DNA of 36,308 nucleotides from Thiotrichales bacterium. Lineage in GTDB: Bacteria > Pseudomonadota > Gammaproteobacteria > Beggiatoales > Beggiatoaceae. The DNA lies in contig JADGEH010000022.1 of NCBI GenBank assembly GCA_016744475.1, positions 20,016 to 56,323 of the forward strand. Direction: 5' to 3'. The notes below the pieces were generated by a model. It did not search any database, was not told where the DNA came from, and saw nothing but the letters and a program-made list of their open reading frames with translations. A program made the position numbers and the translations under genes. Numbering within the stretch: the stretch's first letter is position 1; each line of letters begins with the position of its first letter. Positions 8,567-15,381 of the stretch are shown here, piece after piece.

Positions 8567-8983
8567 ATGAGCAATCCCCTACGTATTGCAGTCGCCAGCC
8601 GTGATGGTAAAACAGTGAGTGGTCATATCGGTCAATGTCCGCAATGGATCGTGTTTGAAGTCACACTAGCGGACAGCGCTGATAGCCCCCCGCAAGTCGT
8701 AGAACAAGAACGCCTCACGTTAGCCAAAGAACTCATCTTTCATCATTTCAAAGATGATCGCCCACATCCCTTGCAAGACTGCAAGGCCGTCATCGGTGGT
8801 AGTGCGGGAAAAAACTTCAAAGCCAAAATGCAACAACGTGGCATTGAAGCCGTCATGACCGCAGAAAAAAATCCCACCCGTGCCGCAGCCGATTATGCTC
8901 GCCAGTGTCTCACGCCACCTAAACCACGTCCCGTGGGAGAACTCATCTGTAAAGTGCGTGATGCTTTTTCGCGTTCGGACTAA
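8567..8983 (+). CDS. NifX/NifB-type dinitrogenase Fe-Mo cofactor domain protein
   Basis: A 138-residue protein consisting of one dinitrogenase iron-molybdenum cofactor domain (NifX/NafY/NifB C-terminal type, RNase H-like fold). The start is typical: LRIAVASRDGKTVSGHIGQCPQWIVFEV, with the later loop AVIGGSAGKNFKAKMQQRGIEAVMT. Relatives bind iron-sulfur or cofactor clusters, but stand-alone copies occur in many bacteria without nitrogenase and their role is uncertain. No nif gene is visible. I chose the ATG at 8567; an ATG at 8525 would overlap the glycosyltransferase gene by 35 bases and add residues that do not fit the family. Its place between a glycosyltransferase gene and gspM is odd. Confidence 0.82.
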   Translation: MSNPLRIAVASRDGKTVSGHIGQCPQWIVFEVTLADSADSPPQVVEQERLTLAKELIFHHFKDDRPHPLQDCKAVIGGSAGKNFKAKMQQRGIEAVMTAEKNPTRAAADYARQCLTPPKPRPVGELICKVRDAFSRSD

Positions 8984-8986
8984 ATC

Positions 8987-9469
8987 ATGAAAGGATGGCA
9001 TCAATTACAAGCACAAGAGCAGCGCATTTTAATCTTGGGCGCAGTAGCTCTGAGCGCTATCTTGTTTTATGCCTTGATCTGGGAACCCCTGTCTCTTGAG
9101 CGCCAACAACTCACGCAACAAGTGCAAACCCAGCGCGACACCTATCAATGGATGCAAAATGCCGCGCAAGACATCAAAGCCCTGCAAGCACAACGCCCTG
9201 CGGCGACCGCCCTAGTACAAACCTCACTGCTCGCCGTCATTGATCAAAGCCTGCGCAGCAGCGCGCTACGCAGCATCAGCAAACGCATTGAACCCAAAGG
9301 CGAAAATCAAGTGCGAGTTGATTTTAGCGCCGTCACTTTTAACGATCTCATCACCTGGTTAGCCCAATTACATCAGCAACACAGCATTAACATCAGTCAC
9401 TTAAATATCGAGCGCCTCGCTCAAAATGGACAAGTCAAAGCCTATGTTCGATTGGAGCGTGCGGCTTGA
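8987..9469 (+). CDS. gspM: Type II secretion system protein GspM
   Basis: A 160-residue bitopic inner-membrane protein with a short cytoplasmic N-terminus (MKGWHQLQAQEQR), one membrane segment (ILILGAVALSAILFYALIW), a coiled coil of about 40 residues and a C-terminal ferredoxin-like domain. This layout and the WxxLxxxEQ opening match GspM, the assembly-platform partner of GspL in type II secretion. Other T2SS genes (gspD, E, F, L) are not in the window, so either the locus is split or the protein serves a reduced system. It starts 3 bases after the NifX-like gene and overlaps the next gene by four bases. Confidence 0.78.
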   Translation: MKGWHQLQAQEQRILILGAVALSAILFYALIWEPLSLERQQLTQQVQTQRDTYQWMQNAAQDIKALQAQRPAATALVQTSLLAVIDQSLRSSALRSISKRIEPKGENQVRVDFSAVTFNDLITWLAQLHQQHSINISHLNIERLAQNGQVKAYVRLERAA

Positions 9470-10365
9470 TACGAAAAGTGCTGTACTACGCATTATTGCT
9501 ATTCATGCTAATGCTCGGCGCAGGCAAAGCTTGGGTTGATGACCAATTAAATACGGCGGTCATGCAGGCCATTGAACAAGCCCGCCCACAGACCTTAATC
9601 GACTACCAAGACGTGCGGCTAACTTGGCCGGGACAAATCATCGCCCAACAAGTTCACATCCAATCGGCGGATTCCCCCACGCTGCATATTCAACAACTGC
9701 ATTTACATCAACTGTATCGCTTTATTCAAGCCGCAGGGGATATGCCCGAACATTGGCACATCACATCAGACGACACCCGCCTCTCATTACAGTTTTTACA
9801 GGATTTGCCCGACACTCAAGCGTTGTGGCAAATGCTCGGCTATCAAAATTATTACCTAAGCGGTCAAGAATGGCGCAATCTTTTAGGCCAGCACGTATCC
9901 GCTGATATAGACATCCAGGCACAGTGGTCGGCGGATAAAGACACACTTGAAGCCACCGTCCAGAGTCACAGCACCACACTCGGCGACATGACACTGCAAC
10001 TCAGCTTGCACCATGTGCAAGCTTCACAAGCAAACAGGCAAAAGCTGAAAATTGCCGCATTGCAACTTACCTGGCAGCCAGGACAAGGATTTAAACGCCT
10101 CAGTCAATACTGGGGACAACGCCAAAACCCGCCTTTAAATGCCCAACAAGTACGCCAACAACTAGCCGACAAAATCACCCAAGACCTGCAAAAAAACAAA
10201 CTGCTAGATGCCCCCGCGCACGCTGCATTACACGCTTTCGTGCAAGATTTACAAGCCCTGCCACTGCGCCTGCAACCGAAAATTCCCTTTTCCTTGCCCG
10301 AATTATTCAACCTACCACCGCAGCATTGGACAGAGCGCATGGGCTTATCCTTTGTGCCTGAGTAA
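9466..10365 (+). CDS. Unrecognised membrane-anchored periplasmic protein (possibly GspN/AsmA-like)
   Basis: A 299-residue protein with a single N-terminal membrane segment (VLYYALLLFMLMLGAG) and a long periplasmic part rich in glutamine and short beta-strand patterns. I do not recognise a specific family. Its position directly after gspM is where gspN stands in many type II secretion clusters, and the strand-rich lipid-transfer-like look (RLTWPGQIIAQQVHI, repeated hydrophobic alternation) is compatible with GspN or AsmA-like folds. The start is a TTG at 9466 that overlaps the gspM stop (TTGA), with GGAG eight bases upstream. It closes the operon that began with the exporter genes. Confidence 0.6.
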   Translation: MIRKVLYYALLLFMLMLGAGKAWVDDQLNTAVMQAIEQARPQTLIDYQDVRLTWPGQIIAQQVHIQSADSPTLHIQQLHLHQLYRFIQAAGDMPEHWHITSDDTRLSLQFLQDLPDTQALWQMLGYQNYYLSGQEWRNLLGQHVSADIDIQAQWSADKDTLEATVQSHSTTLGDMTLQLSLHHVQASQANRQKLKIAALQLTWQPGQGFKRLSQYWGQRQNPPLNAQQVRQQLADKITQDLQKNKLLDAPAHAALHAFVQDLQALPLRLQPKIPFSLPELFNLPPQHWTERMGLSFVPE

Positions 10366-10382
10366 GTGCTCATCACAATTTA

Positions 10383-10400
10383 GGGTTTCGGCACGGGAAA
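10383..10400 (+). repeat. 18-bp repeat, copy A (inverted partner at 11771-11788)
   Basis: GGGTTTCGGCACGGGAAA lies just after the end of the exporter operon. The same 18 bases occur on the opposite strand at 11771-11788 inside the SnoaL-like gene, and similarity continues for several bases (RATAAT). The two copies face each other across 1.4 kb of cassette-like DNA. Confidence 0.8.
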
Positions 10401-10499
10401 GATAATGATTAAAACACGGTTCATGTGCGTGCCTCCACTCCACAGCCAGCAGCGGATGTTGATTCTTGAGAGAGTATTTGAATGGGCATGGCGGTAGGG

Positions 10500-10544
10500 T
10501 TTACGACGCATGTTTTTTGCGGCGCGAACAGCACTTTGTTATGC
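10500..10544 (-). other. Half attC site after the P-loop kinase gene
   Basis: The stop codon of the leftward kinase gene is embedded in GCATAACAAAGTGCTG (minus strand, from 10544). That is how the first half of an integron attC site usually looks (RYYYAAC plus spacer). The matching second half, which should end in a GTTATGC-like box, is not found before about 10480. I read it as a truncated or decayed attC that closes the cassette. Confidence 0.4.
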
Positions 10545-11033
10545 ATTTTGCGTCACTATGGTTGTATTAAAACCCTCCTCGGATGTTGGAGCCATAAAAT
10601 ACTTTGTAACCTGCTCAAACATATCTGGCGTATCAGTTGCTACTCTTTCAGGCTGTTCTTTGCGTCTTTTTCCAATCTGTTTTAGGCAGACTTCATTTGG
10701 CAAGTCGATGTATATCAAATTATGCGGAGCTTCAGTCTCGGAGAAAATACTCCGAAACCAATCTCTTTGCGAAAGAGTATTTGCCGGGAAATCCATCACC
10801 ACATTAGTTCCCGCAGACAACATGGATTGAACAAGTTTTTTAATCTGTGGCTTGAGTAGATTTGAATATTCAATATAGTCATTTAGTGATGAAATCTTAT
10901 TTGGGTAAAGTGATGCAAGCCATTCATCTTCTGAAAGCAATACTGCGTTGGCTTCCTGTGCAATTTCACTAGCTTTGGTAGACTTTCCTGCACCCATTTT
11001 TCCACAGAAAAAAGTCAATACTCCTTTATTCAT
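10539..11033 (-). CDS. P-loop kinase-like ATP-binding protein (zeta-toxin/AAA_33 type), cassette gene
   Basis: A 164-residue soluble P-loop protein with Walker A G11-KMGAGKST19 at the N-terminus, a MDFPANTLSQRDWF segment typical of small-molecule or peptidoglycan-precursor kinases of the zeta-toxin/chloramphenicol-phosphotransferase group, and RRKEQPERVATDT, a likely lid with phosphate-binding arginines. The fold suggests phosphoryl transfer from ATP, but the substrate is unknown. Similar stand-alone ATP-binding proteins are, to my knowledge, common passengers of chromosomal integrons. The gene starts 20 bases after the attC box and its stop lies within a half attC, which supports a cassette origin. 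No antitoxin partner is apparent. Confidence 0.8.
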   Translation of the reverse strand: MNKGVLTFFCGKMGAGKSTKASEIAQEANAVLLSEDEWLASLYPNKISSLNDYIEYSNLLKPQIKKLVQSMLSAGTNVVMDFPANTLSQRDWFRSIFSETEAPHNLIYIDLPNEVCLKQIGKRRKEQPERVATDTPDMFEQVTKYFMAPTSEEGFNTTIVTQNA

Positions 11034-11052
11034 AGTTGCTCTCTACTTTGAT

Positions 11053-11118
11053 GCATAACGCCCAACTCAATTGCGGAGGCATGTTAGCGCCGGAGTCGAT
11101 TGGAGTTGTTTGTTATGT
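11053..11118 (-). other. Integron attC recombination site (66 bp)
   Basis: Read on the minus strand from 11118, the site begins with ACATAAC (R'') and ends with GTTATGC (R'), pairing at six of seven positions. Inside these, CAACTC pairs perfectly with GAGTTG (the L boxes). Next to them, AAT pairs with ATT after one unpaired C, the position of the extrahelical base in known attC sites. The middle is imperfectly paired. The crossover would fall between 11059 and 11058. It separates the SnoaL-like gene from the kinase gene, as expected for adjoining cassettes. Confidence 0.8.
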
Positions 11119-11233
11119 CACTCGTTTTAATAATCAATTATCGGACTACGACATTTCAGGGACAACACCAAGCTGTTGGAAGAAAGTCAAATTATCGAGA
11201 ATCTCTCTATCTTCTAAGATTTTATTGTCCTTA

Positions 11234-11392
11234 GAGCCTATACGAAAACGGGATAATCGGCTGCAAACCCGCCTTTTTGGCCCGGTTTTCCGCTTTTTTT
11301 CGTTAAATAGCCCGCTATTCGCCTTAAAAAACCGAAAAACCTGCCTCAAAAGGGCGAATTTTCGCTTCGATTCCCCATCTTCGTATAGGCTC
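11234..11392 (-). mobile_element. 159-bp foldback MITE, copy 1 (inside the SnoaL-like gene)
   Basis: The element is bounded by the 13-bp inverted repeat GAGCCTATACGAA and flanked by TTA on both sides (11231-11233 and 11393-11395). It is about 95% identical by eye to the copies at 17443-17601 and 30574-30732 and lies in the opposite orientation to them. Most of its length can fold on itself. Element plus target duplication is 162 bases, a multiple of three, so it kept the host frame. Confidence 0.92.
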
Positions 11393-11770
11393 TTAATTCG
11401 ACTAATAACCATCCATTGAACTTCTACAAACTTTTTAGTAGCCGGAATGCCCATAAAATCTTGTTCATGGGTGCCCTTGAGGGTAAATGCAGTACAGGCT
11501 CGGTCGTTAGAAGTGAAGAAATCATCAATTTGGAGGTTCAAATCAGGAAATGCGTTACGGAACGCCTGAATAAACTCTCTCAACTGACCGATACCTTTTA
11601 ATTAACTGTTGGGACTCCAATATTGGTATTCAGGATGAATGACCTGTTCGAGTATTGAGAGGTTCCCCTTATTGAAGGCCTCATCGATGAAGATACGAAT
11701 TAAATCTTCTGATTGCGTGTTTCTATCCTTTAGTAAATTTTTGCCTACCCTTCGCAACAAGTCTATTATT

Positions 11771-11788
11771 TTTCCCGTGCCGAAACCC
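11771..11788 (-). repeat. 18-bp repeat, copy B
   Basis: This is the reverse-strand copy of GGGTTTCGGCACGGGAAA at 10383-10400. Here it follows an ATG and encodes GFGTGK near the start of the SnoaL-like reading frame. Confidence 0.8.
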
Positions 11789-12050
11789 ATGATGTCCCAG
11801 CACCAAGATGGTTGGCTCCATGTGATGAGTGTCGGCGCGATAAGGTTCATACAAAAATCAAGCATTATGATACGCCTCTATCCATCCTATCAGACTACAT
11901 TTGAATAAACTTCATTAAATACAGCTTGTTTCCACTATACATAAATGTCCTGAGTTTACAATAGCCTGCAACTGCGGTACTCATCTGATAAAAACCCTCC
12001 TATACATAGTCCTTCTAAGCACATCCGCTGGAGCATATGGTTATCTGCAT

Positions 12051-12587
12051 TTAGTCGTTATATATTTCATTTGCCCTATCAAATACTTCTTTATAGAAAG
12101 GAAAGATGTTTGACAACTCTGACCAGTTCAATAGCGCATTAAAATATGATTTTGTATTTTCTTTTGGCGAATATTTAGAAGAACATAAGCCAATAATATA
12201 GACCTTGTTATATAGGCGGCTCTTATTGTTTTCGATTAACTGCGCTGCTTTTTGAATACTTATAATTTGATTTAAGCTGAACTTTCCTTGAGCCTTTGCT
12301 TCTACTAGTACAATTGAACCATTAGATAATTCATAAACATTATCAAATGTTTGTTTCTCAAGTGATTTTCGGTTACTAGCTTGTTTCGGTAGCCTTTGGA
12401 TTAAACCGGCCTTAGCAAAATCCCTGAAGAAACAAACCTCAAAACCATAATCAATGATTTTTGTATTTTTGTCGAGATTTAGCTTTTGCAGAAGAAGCTT
12501 CTGGAAATCCTGGATATTTTCTTTACATGCAAAATATAAATGTGAAGTAAAAAACATTTCTGTTCTAGTAATTTGTTCTAGTTTCAT
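12051..12587 (-). CDS. Hypothetical cassette protein, possible PD-(D/E)xK nuclease fold
   Basis: A 178-residue protein I do not recognise. The middle reads FDNVYELSNGSIVLVEAKAQGKFSLNQI, in which an acidic residue (D of FDN) followed about 14 residues later by E-A-K on a hydrophobic strand resembles the catalytic core of restriction-endonuclease-like folds. This is suggestive only. The base composition (many A/T-ending codons, lysine and asparagine rich) differs from the surrounding core genes and points to transfer. The ATG at 12587 has AGGAG seven bases upstream, preceded by a GTTAGGA box that could be a cassette junction. There is no signal peptide or membrane segment. A clear attC after its stop was not found. 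Confidence 0.6.
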   Translation of the reverse strand: MKLEQITRTEMFFTSHLYFACKENIQDFQKLLLQKLNLDKNTKIIDYGFEVCFFRDFAKAGLIQRLPKQASNRKSLEKQTFDNVYELSNGSIVLVEAKAQGKFSLNQIISIQKAAQLIENNKSRLYNKVYIIGLCSSKYSPKENTKSYFNALLNWSELSNIFPFYKEVFDRANEIYND

Positions 12588-12594
12588 CACTTTC

Positions 12595-12657
12595 TCCTAA
12601 CTTGGATTCGTCCACCTATCCACTCTCTGGCAGGTCAAGGTTCATCTAAACGTTCGG
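12595..12657 (-). other. Candidate cassette junction (degenerate attC or attI-like)
   Basis: On the minus strand CCGAAC (12657-12652) and GTTAGG (12601-12596) could pair at five of six positions across about 62 bases. The centre can form a small hairpin (ACCT-CCA with TGG-AGGT). The inner L boxes expected of attC are not convincing. It directly precedes the ribosome-binding site of the first cassette gene, which is where an attC or attI core should be. Confidence 0.25.
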
Positions 12658-13144
12658 GAGCAGATTACAAACCTGCGCCCGCTTTAAAATCAACAGCGTA
12701 ATATCTGAAAGGCAAAAAAGGGGGCGCTATCCTTTTTTAGCTCACAGAAGCATTTGTGATGGAATGGGCTATAAATATGATGCGTCCTTGGGGCTGGCTT
12801 TTAGGTATTAACAGAACATCCTTGCGGGTTGGAGTGTGTCGCCCCAACCCAAACGTTTCAAACCCACTCGCCAGTGGGCACTCAAAATGTTTGGGTGTCG
12901 ATGGCACATCTGCACCCGAAGGTGTGTCTTTTTGCGCCGTCATCCGCCATTATGTCCTTTTCAGATCGGGGTTTGTCACCTCGACCCGCATTTTTTAAAT
13001 CCACCAAACAGCCACTCCAAACTTGCACCCGCAGATAAAACACGCAAAACAGGTGAAGCTTAACCACTGAAGGACAAGCAATTTATGTACAATTAGAAGA
13101 GCCACCCATACCTTGGGCTGATTGACGGACGGGTTGGATGACGC
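12658..13144. other. Stretch without a convincing gene, cassette island to Na/Pi gene
   Basis: Several short frames overlap here, the best being a 68-codon minus-strand frame at 12943-12737 (MTAQKDTPSGADVPSTPKH...). It has no family I know, no clear ribosome-binding site and a composition like translated non-coding DNA. A hairpin at 12714-12738 could terminate transcription. I see no RNA gene. Confidence 0.5.
12714..12738. terminator. Inverted repeat AAAAAAGG / CCTTTTTT, possible bidirectional terminator
   Basis: Eight-base perfect arms enclose a 9-base loop, with T or A runs at both outer edges, so it could work in either direction. On the plus strand the right arm ends in a run of six T. 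Confidence 0.5.
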
Positions 13145-13264
13145 TTAGATTCTGTCCAATAATAGAGACCATAGCGAAAAGCGACTGGTTTTTTTTCTTA
13201 TGAGACCAATATAGGCTGGTTTGTCGTTAATAGACTCGCATAAACCCTCTAATAAACCGTTCAT
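13145..13264 (-). CDS. Possible 39-residue small protein
   Basis: A minus-strand frame of 39 codons begins at ATG 13264 with AGAGG seven bases upstream and encodes MNGLLEGLCESINDKPAYIG followed by a basic stretch (LIRKKTSR). It is divergent to the Na/Pi transporter gene, 44 bases from its start. It has no membrane segment and no known family. It could be a genuine small protein, the 5' stump of a broken gene, or chance. Confidence 0.3.
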   Translation of the reverse strand: MNGLLEGLCESINDKPAYIGLIRKKTSRFSLWSLLLDRI

Positions 13265-13308
13265 TTTAAGACCTCTTCACACCCTACTTGATTGAAAGTG
13301 AGAACCTC

Positions 13309-15204
13309 ATGTTTTATCCCACCCTTTATATAAGCCTAGCGGGCGTGCTGCTCGGCTATTTATTCTGGCTTAATCCCGTGTTTCAAGAAGTGGCCGCAGG
13401 ATTGGCGATTTTCTTATTTGGCATGATGTCACTAGAACAAGGATTCCGTTCCTTTACCGGCGGAATGCTACAAAAAATCCTCCAACATTCGACCAATAAA
13501 CTCTGGAAAAGCCTTAGTTTTGGCGTGGTGTCCACCACGTTAATGCAATCTAGCTCACTGGTGTCGCTACTGACTATTTCTTTCCTCAGCGCAGAACTCA
13601 TCGGGCTGGCTTCTGGTATCGGCATTGTGTTTGGCGCTAATCTCGGCACCACGACAGGAGCTTGGCTGGTAGCGGCCTTTGGCATGAAAGTTAAAATTTC
13701 TGCGTATGCCATGCCCTTGCTGGTATTCGGGCTGCTGTTTGTCTTGCAAGCCCATAAAACTTTCAAAGGCATAGGCTATGTGCTGCTGGGCTTAGGTTTT
13801 CTATTCCTAGGCATTCATTATATGAAAGAAGGCTTTGCCGGTTTTGGTAGCCAGCTTGATTTAAGTGCTTATGCCCTGCCCGGTTGGAAAGGTGTACTGG
13901 CCTATACCGGCATTGGCATCATTGCCACCGTCATCATGCAGTCCAGCCACGCTACTTTGGTGCTAACCATTACGGCCTTGGCTTCAGGACAACTCACCTA
14001 TGACAACGCGCTGGCTTTGGCGATTGGCTCCAATGTCGGTACCACCATTACCGCCATGCTGGGGGCTATTGGGGCTAATAGCGCAGGCAAGCGACTGGCT
14101 CTGGCACATCTAATTTTTAATATCACCACGGGTACTATCGCCATCATTTTGCTGCCGCAATTACTCACCCTAGTGGAATGGCTCGCACCCATGCTCAACA
14201 TTACCAGTCCTACTCTAAAACTGGCGCTGTTTCACACCTTGTTTAACTTATTAGGCATCACACTGATGACCCCTTTTCTGGGCCCATTGGTGCGCTTACT
14301 GGAACGCACGTTTCACAGTCAAGAGAAAACCAAACGTATATCTCAACCCTATTACTTAAATGCCTCCGCCTTGAGTTATCCCGATACCGCGTTAGAGGTG
14401 TTGTATAAGGAAAGTGAACATTTGCTCAACAACACTTTGCTGATTGTGGCGCATAGTCTGGGTTTTCAACGCCGTGACATCACTAAAGATAAAGTGTTCA
14501 AAGAAGAATTGCCATTACATGCCAGCAAGTTTGGCAAGGCTCGGATCGATGAGCGTTATTCTCGAAAAATCAAGCCCTTATATAATGCCATTATTGAGTT
14601 TTCCGCACAGGCACAAACTCAAATGACTGAAGAGCAAATACAGGAAGTTCAACAGTTACGCTTAGCTAACCGTTTATTGGTCGATGTGGTGAAATCTAGC
14701 AAAGAATTGCAAAACAACTTGCGCGAATATCTCACCGCTGATAATTCACATATTCAGCAAGAATATCAACGTATTCGCAAACAACTGGGCTTAAGCCTGC
14801 ATAACGTAGTGCAATTAGGTCAGAAAACCAGCGAAGAACGTAGCATGGAACGTTTGAAAAACTTACATCAAGATATGGAAGATCAAGATGTGATTGCTAA
14901 TGGTGTATTAGATCGTTTAATTCGAGAACAATTAATCACCGATAAAATGGCAACTTCTTTAATGAATGACAGTGGTTATGCTTATGATATTAACAAGCAT
15001 CTATTAGCCGCTGTAGAAATCATTTTTGAATTACAAGGTGATGCTGAAGCTCTTGATTTAAGCGAACCTGATATCTTGGAAAAAGAAATTGTGGATCAAC
15101 AAAGCCATAATTTAGATGAACAAGACCTTGAACATTTTTTACATGAGCAGAAAGCTTTTGTGAAAAAAATCGAGGATTTATTGGAGTTTAAGCAGAAACA
15201 ATAA
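13309..15204 (+). CDS. Na+/phosphate cotransporter family protein with PhoU-like tail
   Basis: A 631-residue membrane protein of the Na/Pi-cotransporter (NptA/YjbB) family. The N-terminal 320 residues hold about eight to nine membrane segments with the two inverted-repeat signatures: MQSSSLVSLLTISF followed by GANLGTTTGAWL, and MQSSHATLVLTITA followed by GSNVGTTITAML. Paired QSS motifs are thought to bind sodium and phosphate. The C-terminal 270 residues are soluble, helical and PhoU-like. Members import or export phosphate with sodium, and the tail may sense phosphate status. The ATG at 13309 is preferred; a TTG at 13288 would add seven residues. It appears monocistronic and is followed by a strong hairpin. 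Confidence 0.9.
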   Translation: MFYPTLYISLAGVLLGYLFWLNPVFQEVAAGLAIFLFGMMSLEQGFRSFTGGMLQKILQHSTNKLWKSLSFGVVSTTLMQSSSLVSLLTISFLSAELIGLASGIGIVFGANLGTTTGAWLVAAFGMKVKISAYAMPLLVFGLLFVLQAHKTFKGIGYVLLGLGFLFLGIHYMKEGFAGFGSQLDLSAYALPGWKGVLAYTGIGIIATVIMQSSHATLVLTITALASGQLTYDNALALAIGSNVGTTITAMLGAIGANSAGKRLALAHLIFNITTGTIAIILLPQLLTLVEWLAPMLNITSPTLKLALFHTLFNLLGITLMTPFLGPLVRLLERTFHSQEKTKRISQPYYLNASALSYPDTALEVLYKESEHLLNNTLLIVAHSLGFQRRDITKDKVFKEELPLHASKFGKARIDERYSRKIKPLYNAIIEFSAQAQTQMTEEQIQEVQQLRLANRLLVDVVKSSKELQNNLREYLTADNSHIQQEYQRIRKQLGLSLHNVVQLGQKTSEERSMERLKNLHQDMEDQDVIANGVLDRLIREQLITDKMATSLMNDSGYAYDINKHLLAAVEIIFELQGDAEALDLSEPDILEKEIVDQQSHNLDEQDLEHFLHEQKAFVKKIEDLLEFKQKQ

Positions 15205-15265
15205 GATGGTATTTTTTTGCGGTGTGCTGATGGCGTGGGAATACAGCAAAATTATATCAGTTGTT

Positions 15266-15298
15266 AAGACTGCCAGTCCTTGAAGGACTGGCAGTCTT
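15266..15298. terminator. Perfect 33-base palindromic hairpin after the Na/Pi gene
   Basis: Sixteen-base perfect arms (AAGACTGCCAGTCCTT and its complement) meet at a single central G, 61 bases after the stop codon. A TTGGGTTT stretch follows on the plus strand. It probably terminates the transporter transcript, although the T tract is weak. The perfect symmetry could also mark a dispersed palindromic repeat, but I see no second copy in the window. Confidence 0.6.
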
Positions 15299-15381
15299 GG
15301 GTTTAGCTATATCGAAAGCCTATAAATGATGTGCTTTAGCTATATTAAACAACGCGCTAATGTTGAAATGGAATCACGCTT

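Larger units (their letters stand above)
11146..11865 (-). pseudogene. SnoaL-like (polyketide cyclase fold) gene with a nonsense codon and an in-frame MITE
   Basis: A SnoaL/NTF2-like protein: SEDLIRIFIDEAFNKGNLSILEQVIHPEYQYW, then REFIQAFRNAFPDL, GTHEQDFMGIPATKK and finally FFQQLGVVPEMS. All of it lies in one minus-strand frame, but a TAA at 11604-11602 breaks it just before LKGIGQLREF, probably replacing a Glu or Gln codon. After VISRIK the frame enters the 159-bp MITE (11234-11392) and passes through it without a stop, leaving at KDNKILEDREIL. Removing the element and one 3-bp target copy restores VISRIKDNKI exactly. SnoaL-like proteins catalyse cyclisation or hydrolysis of small molecules, or have no known activity; this one is probably inactive. 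The true start (11865 or 11790) is unclear. Confidence 0.8.
10480..12660 (-). mobile_element. Integron-like gene-cassette island without an integrase
   Basis: Three leftward genes of the size and style of integron cassettes (179, about 185 and 164 codons) stand in a row. A complete attC site at 11053-11118 sits exactly between the second and third. A half attC follows the third, and a GTTAGGA junction box stands just before the ribosome-binding site of the first. No integron integrase gene is visible. This fits a small cluster of attC sites lacking an integrase, or the remains of a larger array. The outer limits are approximate. Confidence 0.55.

Noticed and set aside
12640..12685. tRNA-Thr-like anticodon arm on the minus strand (GCAGG-TTTGTAA-TCTGC)
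   Set aside because: No D arm, T arm or acceptor stem can be found around it; it is just a hairpin.
12737..12943. 68-codon minus-strand frame upstream of the Na/Pi gene
   Set aside because: It lacks a ribosome-binding site and any family resemblance, and several equally long frames overlap it.
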